From Phaseolus vulgaris (Eukaryota > Streptophyta > Magnoliopsida > Fabales > Fabaceae): 64,000 nucleotides of DNA. Below the pieces are notes generated by a model that did not search any database, had not been told where the DNA came from, and worked only from the letters and a program-made list of their open reading frames with translations. Below, piece after piece: positions 1 to 13,555 of this stretch. The DNA lies in assembly GCF_000499845.2 (NCBI RefSeq), contig NC_023754.2, positions 15,265,516 through 15,329,515 on the forward strand, written 5' to 3'. Position 1 is the stretch's first letter. Every line of letters starts with the position of its first letter. The position numbers and the translations under genes were made by a program.

Positions 1-59
1 TGATAAAAGGCGCAAACATCAACACCATCCTTCTAAAATTTCTTTTCTTTATGTAAAAT

Positions 60-1260
60 TGTCTAGTTTTAGTGGGGAAAGTGACCCCAACATTTACTTA
101 GGATGTGAGGTTAAGGTAGAGCAAATCTTTAATATACATGAGGTCCAAGAGAAGGTAAAATTAGCCTCCTTAAAAATTTTAGATGCAGTGGTTGCATAAG
201 ACTTAATGGACATTGTGCTAAACAAGAGGCCAACCGTGGTCTTTTTATATGATTTGAAAAAATGCATGCATGCGATGTTCGTTCCTTCTACTATAGTAAG
301 AAACTCTTGTTGAAGCTCCAACGACTTCAACAAGGACCTAGTAGTGAAGATGAGTACTTTAAAGAGCTTGAAACAATTTTAACTAAAATTGACATGCATG
401 AAAGTGAGGAGTCCAAAATTGCTAGAATTGTAAGTGGATTGAGAAGGAAAATCCAAGATGTGGTAGAACTTTATGAATAATCATCATTGAAAAAATTGCT
501 TCACCTTGCCATCACGGTTGAATCTCAACTTTCAAAGAAAACTAATTAAAAAAACTCTCACAATGATGACTACTACCAATCATCTTGAAAAAACATAAAC
601 AAATCTTCTTAGAAAACTTTTTCTTCAAATTTTGTAAAAAATTCCACTTACAATTCTAGAAACTTTAAACCCTCAACTTTTACACCTAAGTCATTCATCA
701 AAACCTTAAGTCAAAAATGTTTTAAATATTTGGGTTTTGGGCACATTACAGCCAATTGTCCTTCTAAAAGAAATTTGATGGCTAAAGGAAGGGTTGTCAT
801 GAGTGACCATAACTCACAAAGGTCTGGGTCCCCTATCTCTTTTTAGATTCCCAAGTGAAGAATGAAATTCTATGTGGAGGAGACTTATTAGTAATGAGGC
901 ACATGCTAGACCAAGTTTTAAAGCCTTTTGATGAAAGTCAAAGGGAAAACATTTTCCACACTAAGTGCCTCATTAATGATAAGTTATGTTCCTTAATTGT
1001 GGATGGAGGAAGTTATGCAAATGTGGAAAACACAATAGTGGTGAAAAACTTAGATTATCCACCATCTCTCATGCAAAGCCCTACAAGCTCCAATGACTAA
1101 GTGAAAAAGGGGAAATAATAATAAATAAACAAGTCCTCATAGCCTTCTCAATTTGTAAATACAAGGATGAGATCCTGTGTGATGTTATACCTATGGAAGC
1201 CACACACATTCTTTTAGGTAAACTATGACAATTTGATAGAAAATCAATTGATTATGAGAA
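60..1260 (+). pseudogene. Ty3/gypsy retrotransposon remnant (gag and protease)
   Basis: Decayed coding sequence of an LTR retrotransposon, readable only by moving between frames past stops. Gag-like sequence is clearest at 262-480 (YFKELETILTKIDMHE, then GLRRKIQDVVELYE). A zinc knuckle follows at 718-759, but its second cysteine is tyrosine (CFKYLGFGHITANC). The aspartic protease region at 855-1100 and just beyond carries LIVDGG in place of the usual D-S/T-G form, followed by traces of the HILLG flap-end motif near 1210. Reverse transcriptase, RNase H and integrase were not seen, so the copy is truncated as well as frameshifted. In the family, Gag packages element RNA and the protease matures the polyprotein; this copy can do neither. 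The class call is firm, the exact lineage is not. Confidence 0.75.
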
Positions 1261-2790
1261 ATAAAAATAGTTTCTTTGGTTAGAAAATCATCGATTATTC
1301 AAATTGAAAATGACAAACATAATATAAGGAGTTTATAAATGTTAAGGAAAAGCTCATGAAAATATCAAAGGATATGATAAAAGTGTCAAATGCAAGAAAC
1401 AAAGATAGAATAGCTAAAATATGACATCAAATGCATATTGAGCTTAAAATAATGCAATTATTGTCAAATAGTTACAACATAATTAGGTAATGACAAGCAG
1501 GATAAGAACCTCTGTCAATCCCAATTATTTTTAGTTAGATAGGCAATTGAATTCATTGTGACCAATTGGTCATCAAATGCACGGTAGAAAGCCTCATAAA
1601 ATCCATTCCTAAAATTATAGGGTTAATAAAATTAATATTATCTTCTTGACAATTACAAAAAAAAAATATGTTATTTATGAGTAGGTACCGATCTTTCTTA
1701 AGAGTATGTTGATCCATCTCATCAAATTTCTGAGTAAGAACTTCAACCCCAAGAGAAAGCAACTAGGCAACAACCTAAAGTTAGGTTCCACTTGGATCCT
1801 TCCCGCTAAGATAAAATAGAATTAAAAAAATAAATGTCATACACAATATCCCAGTCCATCATCTTCCAAACTCTTTTTTCACCCGTCCTCTCTCACTTAA
1901 AAGTTTACCACCTCACTTTCTGTTGCATATTCCATAATCCCTCCAATAGTTTCAACACCAATCAACGCACGCATGCACCATCATTTCTTCTATTTTATCA
2001 ATCTATCATTTTTTAAAATTACTAAATTACTCTTTCAATAACTCATATCCTTTCAACAACATCAAAATCAAGATTCTACTAAATATTGCATCACCTGATT
2101 TTGTGACTCTATTAAATCCCTTTGGGGTTCTACTTCCTGGTGTTGTTGACTCTGTTTTCCAAGCACTAGAAAACGTCCCTTTTACATTCTTCTTCAGCAC
2201 TCTCTACCTCCCCACATTTATTACTTTTCTGTTTGCCCCTCTTCCTATTCTTCTTCTCGCTACCCTCACATTGTTCCTTGACTTCATCCTTATCCTTCAG
2301 CACATGCCTCCAACCAGAAATGCACACAATCTCCCTCATCTCACAAAGTTTCTCCAATTGCAGACCCAAATTGTACAAGCCTCACACCCTAAATGCAAGA
2401 GAGATACGTATCATTAATAAAACTCAAACATAGGCCACCAAAACCCTAACTCTACTAAAACAAAATCAGACTTCCAAAAATTTCTCACCCAACGTCTCAT
2501 CCCTTGCAATAATAACTCCAAAGCACATAATCTAGCACACGGGAAGACACCCACCGAAACCCACTAAAACCAGAGCGACCAAATGAACGGCTACACATCA
2601 CGATCCTCGCACCACACACAACGACGACAAACAACAGCAAGAGAAGAGAAACAACTCAATGAGAAAACACAGATGAGCGAGAATAAGAAATTTTTCCTCA
2701 AATTTTGATTTTTTTGTCACGTCATCCAACCTAAGCCACGTCATGCCATGTAAATCTACCTCTGCCAAATCACGCCACGTTGCAGTTTGT
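1261..2790. other. Intergenic; possible MULE-derived end near 2690-2790
   Basis: No gene can be supported. The minus strand from about 2790 down to 2166 reads like the start of a Mutator-like element: a stretch rich in CACGTCA/CACGTGG-type words (2717-2785), then UTR-like sequence, then a basic open frame of 70 aa (MREIVCISGW start). No transposase motif is seen. It could equally be decayed gene sequence. Confidence 0.25.
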
Positions 2791-4387
2791 CAACTGTGCG
2801 TTAGTTAACAGAGGGTGTCACCACCAACCACCACCACCAATCACAAGGACCAACAACCATTACCACCAGAGACCACCAATCACCAAGCACTTAAGCTTTA
2901 CTAAGAATTCAGATGCTCCAACACTACAATTAATTTATTTTAGAAAGATAAAATTGAAATTTCAAATTTTATGGATTGCAGCTTGAAATCATGGGGTGCA
3001 GAAATAAAAGGCCATTGTTGTATGCCAAAGTTGTTTTACCACTTTCAAACTTGAACCTTTAATTTTAATGTTATTGTTGCTCAAAATGAATTCAGCAAGA
3101 GAATTAACGAAAATGATATTTTGATAACTATTGAATTTATATACAATTCTTTATGTAATAGATTTAATATATATATATATATATATATATAATAAATGAT
3201 AAATTATCATGGTCGAGAATTAATAATGAAAATATGGTATATCTTTTGCCTATTGTCTCACTTTCAAATTAAAGAAAACGTACAAGTGAAAAAGTTGAGA
3301 GCAAAGATTATCCATAACAATTTTTAAGAAATCTTTATAATACCACTTTGCTCGGCTACAATACAATTATACCTAGATTTTGCTATTCTCATATAATTAC
3401 ACGGGTATTATTAATTAACTTTAAAGTTAACTAATATTTATTGCAGAAACTATTATCATACTCCAAACATACCCAAGTTACAAGGAAAAAATTCATCCAC
3501 ATGGCACAATAGTAACCAGCAATCATATCTTAGATTTGGTGTAGTAGTAGGTTTTCTTCAAGATCAAAGATGTGAAAAGAATATTACAATATAATTTTTA
3601 AATATTGTAATTAGATGTTTTATTTTTCAATCAAATCTTGAGATATCTCCAAATGGATGTTTCGGATTGATTGTGAAGTTAATCTCCAATCCAAATCGTA
3701 ATCATACCCAAAAATTCTAGTCACTTTTTAAGGATAAATTGTGTGAAAATGTATTTTGTATTATATGACACTGAAACCCTAAACCCCTCAACCAAGATTA
3801 TTGACTGAATATTCTACAAATAACATGATTGACATGAGTTTCATAAACTCAATAAACATTTTTTAACACTATGATTAACGTAATCATAGTACATAATGTT
3901 ACTATTCTGAGGTTAACTTTAGTAACTTGTCATAATCTTGGTCTAGTATGAGAGACTTATCATGATCCTATAAATGTACACACAAATCAAGATAAATTTA
4001 CACATTGAAGAGTATTTATTACTCTTATCTATCTCTTACTAAGTTCTAACTTAAACATATACCATTTCCATAGCTGAGACTCATAGTATGATTAACTAAT
4101 ATCATCGCGTGACGAGACAAATTAAAGAAAACTCCCCAACATAATTAATTCAGATTTTATCTACCAAATTGAAAGGGTATTAGCAAGTAAAGTAGAGTAT
4201 TAAAACAATGTAAAAGCATATGATGAAGTTTGGTAGCTGCCAATTGATGTGTCTGGTCAGCACAACCACTTTGAGAGCAGCCCAGTTGACAATCACAAAA
4301 CGGCTCTCATGTGGCACTACACCAACCAATTATTTACATTAGAAATAATTTTGGTGGAATGGATCCAAAAAGATGCAAATCTTGCAA
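2791..4387. other. AT-rich intergenic region with TA microsatellite
   Basis: Contains a TA dinucleotide run at about 3167-3191. The CCA-rich stretch at 2820-2885 encodes His/Pro-rich peptides in all frames and looks like low-complexity sequence. No gene, RNA or element ends seen. Confidence 0.5.
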
Positions 4388-4699
4388 ATGAGCTCGATCC
4401 AAGTTTCAACTTCATTGCTTTGTTTATTGCTTGTGATTTCATGGTTTGTTGAACAAGGAATCTCAGCTTACACGTATCAATGTTTGTATCCAAATGGGTG
4501 CATTGCATTGGTTCTCCTCACACTTACTCTACTCCTCCCATGTGCTGGTCCCACCCCCAGCTCGTTGCTTACGAGTTTTTCACTACAAAATTTGTGTCTT
4601 TCCGATGATTCAGGGAAAGTAATTAGCATATCTCAAACCTACATTCTCCAACCCACATCATCTCATTTCATTAATCTTAAAACTAATCTTAGGGAATAA
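4388..4699 (+). CDS. Candidate small secreted-protein ORF (weak)
   Basis: An ATG at 4388 opens a frame whose first ~27 residues have the shape of a signal peptide: a short polar start (MSSIQVST), a hydrophobic core (SLLCLLLVISWFV) and a small-residue end (EQGISA). The remainder has no recognised domain and few cysteines, so it does not match plant defensins or EPF peptides that I know. A further ATG five codons upstream (4373) is in frame. A downstream exon near 4985-5080 is possible but no convincing splice pair was found. It could be the first exon of a small gene, a pseudogene, or chance. Confidence 0.2.
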   Translation: MSSIQVSTSLLCLLLVISWFVEQGISAYTYQCLYPNGCIALVLLTLTLLLPCAGPTPSSLLTSFSLQNLCLSDDSGKVISISQTYILQPTSSHFINLKTNLRE

Positions 4700-6000
4700 T
4701 CTTCCTAATCTTGTACACAATTTTTTATAATTTTCTTAAAATGTCAACTTTATAATTTACTATGTATATATATCTTTAAAATAAAAATTACCAACATTTA
4801 ATATATGAATCTGTTTAATACGTTTTAGTGTGTGGAGATTGAATTGTGAATATGCAAAACACATGTATGAATAAACTGTAAACTTTTTTTTAGTAAGGTG
4901 CTATTTTGAATTTTTCAAAGAAATATCTCTAAAAAATTCAAAATTATACTTTGAAATTAAAATTTTCATTATTATTTTGTGTCAGAGGAGTAAGTTCAGC
5001 ATTTGGACATTCCAGCTTCATGCATATAAAATGGCAGCTACATACTCAGCCAGGGCAATACCCTTCTATCACATTTATAATTATTATATTATGTTTGGAT
5101 AGAAAATATTTTTTTTATCAAAAATTGAAATGCTTTATAATAAAGTATGTTGATTTTAAGTAGAATTATAAATAAATGAAATTTAAATGATTTATAAAAA
5201 TAATTAAATTACTTAAAATTAAATAATTTTAAATTTTATTATAAGAATTTGAAAATTTTCAATTTTTTTTCTTTTTTCACATTTTTTAGTTTAACTATAA
5301 TCAAGAAGATATTATTTGCTCGAGTGTGATCCTAATGTTATGAACTCGACATTAGTTTTTTTTTTTTTTTTGATATAGGTTTAATTTCTTTTCTGGTTAA
5401 AGTTTATTAATAGTTAATATTTCTCATCATCGTCAAGATTATGTTTTTGTTACAAAAGATACTTTTTACCTATGTTAAGTAGTTTTTTTTTTTGTTAAAA
5501 TTAATGGTATTTTTGACTGATGTCAAATTTATAATATTTTTTAACATAAACTAATAAATTAAGATTACTTTTAATTAATGTAAGGTAGGATTGTCTTTTG
5601 ATCATGTTTACAATGACATCTTTTAATATTATTTCTCAATTAACGTTAACAAGAGTTTTCTTAACTAAAATTATCAAGACTCTTTTTCAACCCATTGCAA
5701 CCAAGGTTTTTTTTTATCTACAGCATTGAAATTATTTTTCAAATGAAGTTTGTAACAGTTACTTTTTCATTAATATTCTATTTTAAAGAAAAATCAATAA
5801 ATTTAAATTGTTTCATCCTAACGGAATATTTTAAAAATTAAATAATTTAAAATTGTAGCAATTCTATTTCAGATTTACTTAGTAAGTTGTATAATACAAA
5901 TCTATATGAAAGAGTTACATAAACTACAAAGAAAAAAAATACAGATAAGATCTAAAAAATTATCACTTTCCACCTGTGTTTCTTTCTGTCTATTCCGAAA
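4700..6000. other. AT-rich intergenic region
   Basis: T- and A-rich sequence with homopolymer runs (for example near 5358-5372). Apart from a possible exon-like patch at 4985-5080, nothing gene-like is seen. Confidence 0.5.
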
Positions 6001-6007
6001 ATTGGCG

Positions 6008-6015
6008 TATAAAAG
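6008..6015 (+). promoter_or_regulatory. TATA box of the DUF3537 gene
   Basis: TATAAAAG lies 93 bp upstream of the ATG at 6108. That spacing would put transcription start near 6040 and leave a 5' leader of about 65-70 nt. Confidence 0.65.
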
Positions 6016-6107
6016 CCCGAGTTGAAGTCCAGCGAGCAAAGCTATTTATTCTGCTCTCTCAAGTTCCCAATTCCGAACGCCACAAACAGACAAAATAACT
6101 ACTTCCG

Positions 6108-9100
6108 ATGAGCGATACCGCCGCTACGGCGCTGTTGGACCGACGCGGCAAGTACAACCGCAGCGTGTCACACGTCAACGATGAGTTCCACACGTTCCGC
6201 TCCTACTTGCGGTGGATGTGCGTCGATCAATCCAACGCCTTCACGGCGGCGCTCTCCTGGTCCGTTTTCCTCCTCCTAGCCGTCGTTGTCCCCGCGGCCT
6301 CGCACTTCCTACTGGCCTGTCCGGACTGCGACGGCCACCACTCTCGGCCCTACGACGGCGTTGTGCAGGTCTCTCTCACCACCGTCGCCGCCCTCTCCTT
6401 CCTCTGCCTCGCTGGCTTCGTCCGGAAGTATGGTCTCCGAAGGTTCCTCTTCTTCGACAAGCTCTGCGATGAGAGCGAAACTGTGAGAACCAACTACATG
6501 GCGCAGCTCAATGTATGTCATCTCATCTCTCTACATTTTTTCTTTTTTAACTAATTAATTGTTATTATTATCTATTCCCCATGCTAATTACACATTAATT
6601 CAGAATTCTTAATTATTTCAAACTCCATTCTGTTAACTGTTGCTTTCTGCATTTCTTGTTTCTGAGCTGTTTTTCATTATATTTTTTTTGTATACCTGTT
6701 CTGTCTATTCGAAATATGTTTTTGCTTGCATTACGATGAATGAGTCTGATTCTGAAGCATCTAGAAGCTACTTTCTTCTTCTGAAACACGCTTTCACTGT
6801 ACGTTTTTTTGTTCCTAAGGTGTTTTTTAAAATAAATAATCATTGAACATTTTTATTATTTATTAAAATTAATTATAAACTATTAAAAATCTTAGTTCTT
6901 ATTTAGTGTGTTTTTTAATTTTTAATTATATATTGTTTAATAATTTTCAAACAATAATATGTTGGATAATGTGTTGTTAACATTATTATTGGACATTGTT
7001 TTTGTCTCTTTTTATCTATATTTGGATCATCAAGTTTCGATGTTCATCTGCAAGTTTTCTATCAAAAGATTTAGAAAATTACTTACTTTTTATTTAAAAA
7101 ATTTATTTACTTGTAAGGATAAACAAAAATAGTTTAAAAACTATTTTTTTAAATAAACTCATAATCATAAAACACCCTAAATATTCCTATAATTTCTATC
7201 AAGCCTTTTATAACGCCTTTTATTGTAATTCAGTTCTCAACTTGTACGAGACACAATTTGTCCCATAATGGCTTTTGTAAATTTTTTCCTTAACATGTAA
7301 CTATTAAAAAAATATTATTTAGAATTTATAAAAAACATATTATTTAGAATTTATAAAAAAAAATATTATTTAGAATTTATTAAAAAAATGTTATATATTT
7401 TATTTAATTGTTATAATTTTACGAACACATTCTGTTAATTAAAAGTACTACTTTCTGAAAAGGGAAAAAATTATGCCATTTTTACTATCTGAGTTTGACT
7501 AAACAAAAACAAAAAAATTGATCCAATTTCATAGCTGCTTTATACCGTTTTTTCACCGGTAACTAAATCGTTGTTACTTGATGTAAAATTGATATGAAAA
7601 AACATTAATATGTAAATTGGTGTTATTGTTTTATAAGTAAAGTTTTCCACGTATTTAGATCTGTATGCACTAAAATTTCTTTAATTTTTAATGATGTATA
7701 ACTATTTTATTAATTATGTATGTTATTTACAATGATGATTTTTATTTAGTTGTAAGTCACTCATGTTTTTTTTGGGTTACTTATGTTTAAGCAATAATGA
7801 CTTGGCATGTAATCGATTAATACTCATCATATTTTTTTTTATAATCATAAAATTTTATTTCTTTTAATGATCATAATGTCACGTGATTATTTACACGATA
7901 AATGATATTTTCCTTGTTGATCTTAACTAAGTTGAGGAAACAGGAACATGTCTCTTTTGTTTTTGTTGTTTTACGGTTCGGAGATTTTTGATTTCGGCTT
8001 CTTAGTGGAAATTTGAATTGGTCCCGTAGTTTAAATTCATTCCCAACCATTAGAATATATTGACGATAGTGGAACTATTTTTTAGACAGAATTGTGAAAC
8101 TTCAACATCACAACTTGAAAAATAATGATTTTCGATAGAACTTTGATGCAAGGAAATAACAGCTTTAAGTCTTAATTATTAAAACCTCATCATCTGAAGT
8201 TCCTCAAGTTCAAAAGATATGTACTAGAATAAAAATATTAACAAAAGGAAACAGTTTAATTAATTATTGTAGCTTCAAGAAGACACGTAATCTTCTAGAT
8301 TAGAAAAATTGATAGACAATATTAATCTTTGTGAAAGAAACTATTATATGATGTTCCGAAATTTTATGAAATAGTAATTGTTCAGTTCCTATTTATTGTT
8401 TAGATGAAAATTTGCTGTGTAATCTTATATACCTATCTCTTAAAGTATCTAAATCTAGAACAATCTATATAGTAATATCAATTAAAGAAGAAAGAGAGGA
8501 GAAAAGGCACTCATCAACTGTTGTTTTCAAAGTGCATTCTTTTCTCTTGAACTATCTTTTACACTACATTATGATTCCCACGCAATAATATTCGACAATT
8601 AGATAAATAATTATGCACACAAAGAAGAATGACACAGAAACTTTCTTTCACACCCTTTTTCAAAACTCTCTATAATAGATTACAATTTATTAAAAACTAT
8701 TAATTTTAGTATACTTCACTTCTAATTAGAAAATAATCATTAAATGATAAATAGCACACTCCAAATTTATAATTTTCAATTAACTTTTTTTGCAGAGATC
8801 ACTGAAGATCCTTTCGGTGTTTGTGGGTCCGTGTTTTGTGGTGGAGTGTGCATACAAGATATGGTGGTACGCGTCTGGAGCCTCACAGATCCCGTTTCTG
8901 GGGAACGTGTACGTGAGCGATGCGGTGGCGTGTATATTGGAACTGTGTTCGTGGCTGTACCGTATCACAGTGATTTTTCTGGTATGCGTTCTGTTCCGTT
9001 TGATCTGCCATCTCCAAATCCTCCGACTGCGCGACTTCGCGGGATTCTTCCACGTGGACTCAGACGTGGCGTCGGTGATGTCGGAACACCTTAGGATCAG

Positions 9101-11947
9101 AAGGCACCTGCGAATCATAAGCCATAGGTTCCGCGCGTTTATTCTACTCGCCCTCGTATTGGTTACTGGAAGCCAGTTTGCAAGCCTCCTGGTCACAACC
9201 AAGCATTCAGGTTCTATGAACTTATACATGGCCGGTGAACTTGCGGTATGTCCCTTCCCTTCTATTTTTTCTAAATAAAGAAAAATTATACTTTTAATAT
9301 TTTTAGCATCATAATTATATGATTTTTCAATTTTAAATTTTAATCGTGTGAATTAAATATTTCAAATATCACTAACATAGGATCCTAGTTTCTCAAAGTT
9401 CAAATTAAGTTAATTAGATTTTTAGGTTGTAATTGTCTTTTACCCTTTCAAACACATCATTAGTAACTAACACGCCTTAATAGTTTTCAACAAAATAAAT
9501 GGACTAAAGTTACCTAAATATAATATTTAAATTTTTTTCATAGAATTGAAATATAATAGACTAAAATCACAAATTCATAATGCTGAAAAAAAATTATCAT
9601 TAATACTGTTAAAACATGAGAAGGTTGTTCTAAAAAAAACTTCAGAAGGTAAAATTGTATAACTACAAAATAGGTAAGAAACTAGAAATGTAAGTAAACT
9701 AAAAACTTTTATTGAATATAACTTATTTAATTTGTTTTATCCGTTGTTGTAAATTAAATCATTTAGTGATAACTCGTCATAACTATTACTACTTTGGTGA
9801 GTATATACGCTTCCACTGTTATTTTTGTTTTAAGAGTTTAATTTTAATGTATCTTATTATTATAATTAATATTATGTTATACTCATAATATGTAATGATA
9901 TTATTAAATACAAATATAAAACTATTTTATACTAGTAGTTAATCAATGTTGATATATTTTATTTGGGTAAATCATCAATTTAGTTGTTAAGTTTTATTCT
10001 TTATGTTTTCAGAAATTATATACATTTTTTCATTAGGATTAAATTAACCACATCGTGATCGTTTACCAATTTTGTTTATTATCTTTCTTTTAATAGACTT
10101 ACTCATACGTGCCTATCTCTTAGCTGTACATATGAAATTTCTTAAAAGTTGTACAAATAAAAAAATTATATGATGGAAACCATTTGAAGTATGACGAAGA
10201 TGTATCCTATTTGATTAAATTGGAGCTTCTTCCATGTTTCTTTGGTAACGTTAGTCATTACCCTATTATTGATTCCTTGTTCCTTCACTTATCTAGATCA
10301 TAAAACAATACTGAAGAAGACTAATAAAAAGGGACCAAAACATTTAATAATCTACCCCATCAGGGAAACCAAATAGGACCAAAACATTTATAACAATTCA
10401 TTACCAAGTGAAACTTTGGTCTGTCGTGTTCAAGCACTATAATGAAAAAGCATTATTATTATTAAGAAGAAAAAAAATCATTGTAAATAATCAGTTAATT
10501 TTTTTAAATACTGTGTATTTTGTACCAAAAAAATTATTAAGTAAAAAACAAACTTCTTAAGGGTTTTATTCTTGTGCAGTTGTGCTCAGTGACACTCCTT
10601 TCTGCGCTGTGCATACTGTTGCGTAGTGCCACAAAGATAACACACAAAGCACAAGCGATCACAGGACTTGCTGCCAAGTGGCATGTGTGTGCTACGTTGG
10701 ATTCTTTTGATGGAGTGCTGACAGATGGCGAGACCCCAATGGCTCCTCAGAGTTCCCATGAAACAGTGTTTCCTAATGTGGGAACTGATGGGGAATCAGA
10801 TGCAGGAGATGAAGAAGATGAAATTGATACTACAAAGTTCATCCCATCTTATGCTTACAGCACCATCTCATATCAGAAGAGACAAGCTCTTGGTAACTTC
10901 TTTTCTCACACCTTGTTATATTTTCTATCTGCCGTTTTAGAAACTCAGTAAGAAATTACCTTTAAAATATGAACCATACAATATTTTTATTATTACTTTT
11001 TAATTAAGATTAGAGATTTATATTGATAATTCATATAATATAAGTTTACATTAAAAATAACATAAATTGAGATAAATTTCAATTCTAATGGAAACAGTAC
11101 CAAAAGTACATATATAAAGATTGAGTAGAGTTTTTAGTAAGACTCTTTCTAATATTTTTATTATCATTATTATTGGTTGAAATTTCTTCAAATCACAATT
11201 TTCAATACATCTCACTTCTAAATCCGGAAAGAGGAGTTTGAATGTAATTTTTTTTAATAAATTTCAACCAGTAGAGAAAAAAGTATTTATTTATGATAAA
11301 TTTGTTATTTTTTATAATAATTATTTTAAAATTTATAGAAACGATAGTATATAATTAGATGATGGTGTAAAATTGTTTTACTCCCAATAACATTAAACTC
11401 ACGAAAATGTACATTACTAAACAGAAGGAATAAGATCAAATGAAGAACATCAAACACGTAATGAAAACAACACAACACATATATACTTTAATTAGTTTAT
11501 AATATGGAAGGCCAATGTACCAATCACTCATATATTATATTACTTGATTAGTTTCTCCGACAAGCACGTAATCTATGCCATACCTAATCATCATTAAGCT
11601 ATTGTTTACTTTGGGTTTTAATGAATTAAGGTAAAACTATATGAAAATAAGAGGCTTGTTCATCCTACCATACATGTAACCCAAGAAGTTGTGAAGAAGT
11701 AACATTTTTTTTTTCTTAATGAAAGGAATGTACTGTTTATTGAATCATGATATGATGATTATCATGAATATTTGTTGACTCATAGACATGCTTTTGACCT
11801 GTTTATGCAGTAAACTACTTTGAGAATAACAGGGCAGGGATTACTGTATATGGATTCATGTTGGACAGGAGTACCCTCCACACAATATTTGGCATTCAAC
11901 TCTCCTTAGTTCTTTGGTTGCTTGGAAAAACCATAGGCTCCTTTTGA
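6108..11947 (+). CDS. DUF3537 family multi-pass membrane protein, 434 aa, 4 exons
   Basis: Exons 6108-6512, 8796-9245, 10580-10892 and 11811-11947 join in frame (1305 nt) with GT-AG junctions. The family signature is strong: FRSYLRWMCVDQSN (30-43), VRKYGLRRFLFFDKLCDESE (105-124), KIWWYASG (156-163), ITHKAQA (305-311) and a C-terminal SLVLWLLGKTIG. Hydrophobic segments lie near 46-70, 84-104, 137-152, 176-205, 248-268, 282-299 and 412-430, consistent with about seven passes. A cytosol-like acidic loop (GESDAGDEEDEID, about 356-368) precedes the last segments. The function in plants is unestablished. Structure-based comparison has placed DUF3537 in the superfamily of insect gustatory and odorant receptors (seven-pass ligand-gated channels), but no ligand is known here. 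The first two coding exons are much richer in GC than the flanking DNA. No break or missing block was seen; the gene looks intact. The start is the first ATG after the TATA box. Confidence 0.93.
6513..8795 (+). other. Intron 1 of the DUF3537 gene, with AT minisatellite
   Basis: A 2.3-kb intron with donor GTATGT and acceptor TTTTTTGCAG. At about 7303-7390 it holds roughly three copies of a ~27-bp AT-rich unit (core ATTATTTAGAATTTAT). No nested gene or element ends recognised. Confidence 0.8.
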
Positions 11948-13555
11948 TCAGTCTTATTTTACTTGTTTTGTTTCATTATAATGTATCACTCCCAATTGCC
12001 AGCTGCACGCTCTTTAAATTGGATTAGAAATTAGTAATGCATTTACTTTGTTTTTATTTTTAATTTTAGCTAATTATTTATAATAATTCTCTTTTTTTTC
12101 AAAAAAAAAAAACAAGTAAAAATAGCATTATTTGGTAATCATGAACAAATAATATGTGTAATAAAATAAAAGAAGTAACATATGAAAGACATGATGAGAC
12201 CCACCAACCAATAGGTGTCCATTTAATCGGTTACCGTCTTGTCTTGGTAGTAGATTGAGGTGGCCGAGCAATCCAATCCGTAAGAGCAGGGAAGCAGTCA
12301 TTTTTGTTGAGTAGGATTCAAGAAATATATCACGAACAGCGACATCGTTAATAAGGGTTTTTTTTTTTCAAGTAGTGAAAATTTTCAAATTTATTATCGA
12401 ATTGATAAATTTTTAAAAATTATTAGAGTGATATGAATTTATAATTAACACAACTTTGTTTATAAGAAAATGAAGTCATATTATATTAGTATGATTTTAA
12501 TATTGAAATAGATGATGTATCATTTAGTATAATTTTGATTAAGATTTTTTTTTAATTGAATTTGATACGATTTTTATACATTATTTTATTATTTATATTA
12601 AATCAATATATATATATATATAGATTTTATAAAAAATATATTAATATTAATTGTTTATATGAATAATAGATCATTATTATGTAAAAATGATTATTTACAT
12701 AATTATAAAAAGAAGAGTGGTAGATAATTTTATCAAAATTATTATAATAATAAAATATGTTAAAAAATATATTATAAGAATTATGATTAGGAATATCATA
12801 CAAATTAGGTTGTTAGTTTTATAGACTTATATATTAATATTTGTTGATCATTATTTGATGTGACTGTGGAACAAAATACAATTATAAATAGATAGTAAAA
12901 GATAGGGAAATTAATAATAAAAATTGGAAGTGAATTTTATTATTAACCTTCTTTACACGGAAAATTGTTTTTATTGTAATTTTTGCTATTATAATATGAA
13001 TATTTGTTTAGATTATTTGAAATTAGCTCATTCATTTCGTTAGGTATATGTTGAGTATTTAGTCTTCTTGATCTGTGTCGTTGCATTATGGGGTTAGATA
13101 TCAAATTTAGTTTCATGTAAGTAGATCAATAATCTTCATTCTAAACTGGATGAAATTGGACTTCATAAGCCTTGAAAATATTGTGGAAATTATACACTAG
13201 GACAACAAATTTCATTAGTTGTAAATGACAAAACAAAAAGCAATAATTACATGAGGATAAGGCAACCGCAAAACTTGAAACTCCCAACAATCACACTACC
13301 ATTCAATTAATTTAATTGTGTATGACATATGTCGGCATCAAAGTTTGGGAATGACTATCTCCTGAATGTCAAGCTTTGAATTTTCTCGATTATATCTTTG
13401 TACATGTATAATATATTGTTTTACAATTTTTCTTAGTAAGACATTTATATATCCAGGATATTGGTGTCGTGCTTGTAACATACACTCCATCTTGATCCCT
13501 CGTTTAATAAACCAAAACTTTGTTCTTTCAAAAATTGTCTTAACAAGAGCACAAT
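11948..13555. other. AT-rich intergenic region after the DUF3537 gene
   Basis: The first ~150 bp are probably the 3' UTR. The rest is AT-rich with a short TA run at 12607-12621. A moderately GC-rich patch at 12220-12310 looked structured but matches no tRNA or snRNA that I can recognise. Confidence 0.4.

Noticed and set aside
4577..4592. CACTACAAAATTTG as a CACTA terminus
   Set aside because: No subterminal repeats and no partner end nearby; the match is short enough to be chance.
6212..6486. Arg/Pro- and Ser-rich alternative plus-strand frames of 66-86 aa
   Set aside because: Out-of-frame readings of the GC-rich first exon of the DUF3537 gene; no domain content.
8780..9229. 149-aa minus-strand open frame
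   Set aside because: It is antisense to exon 2 of the DUF3537 gene, whose plus-strand frame has clear family motifs and splice sites.
12220..12310. Possible tRNA or snRNA in a GC-richer patch
   Set aside because: No A/B box pair, no acceptor-stem pairing and no GGTTCGAATCC-type loop on either strand.
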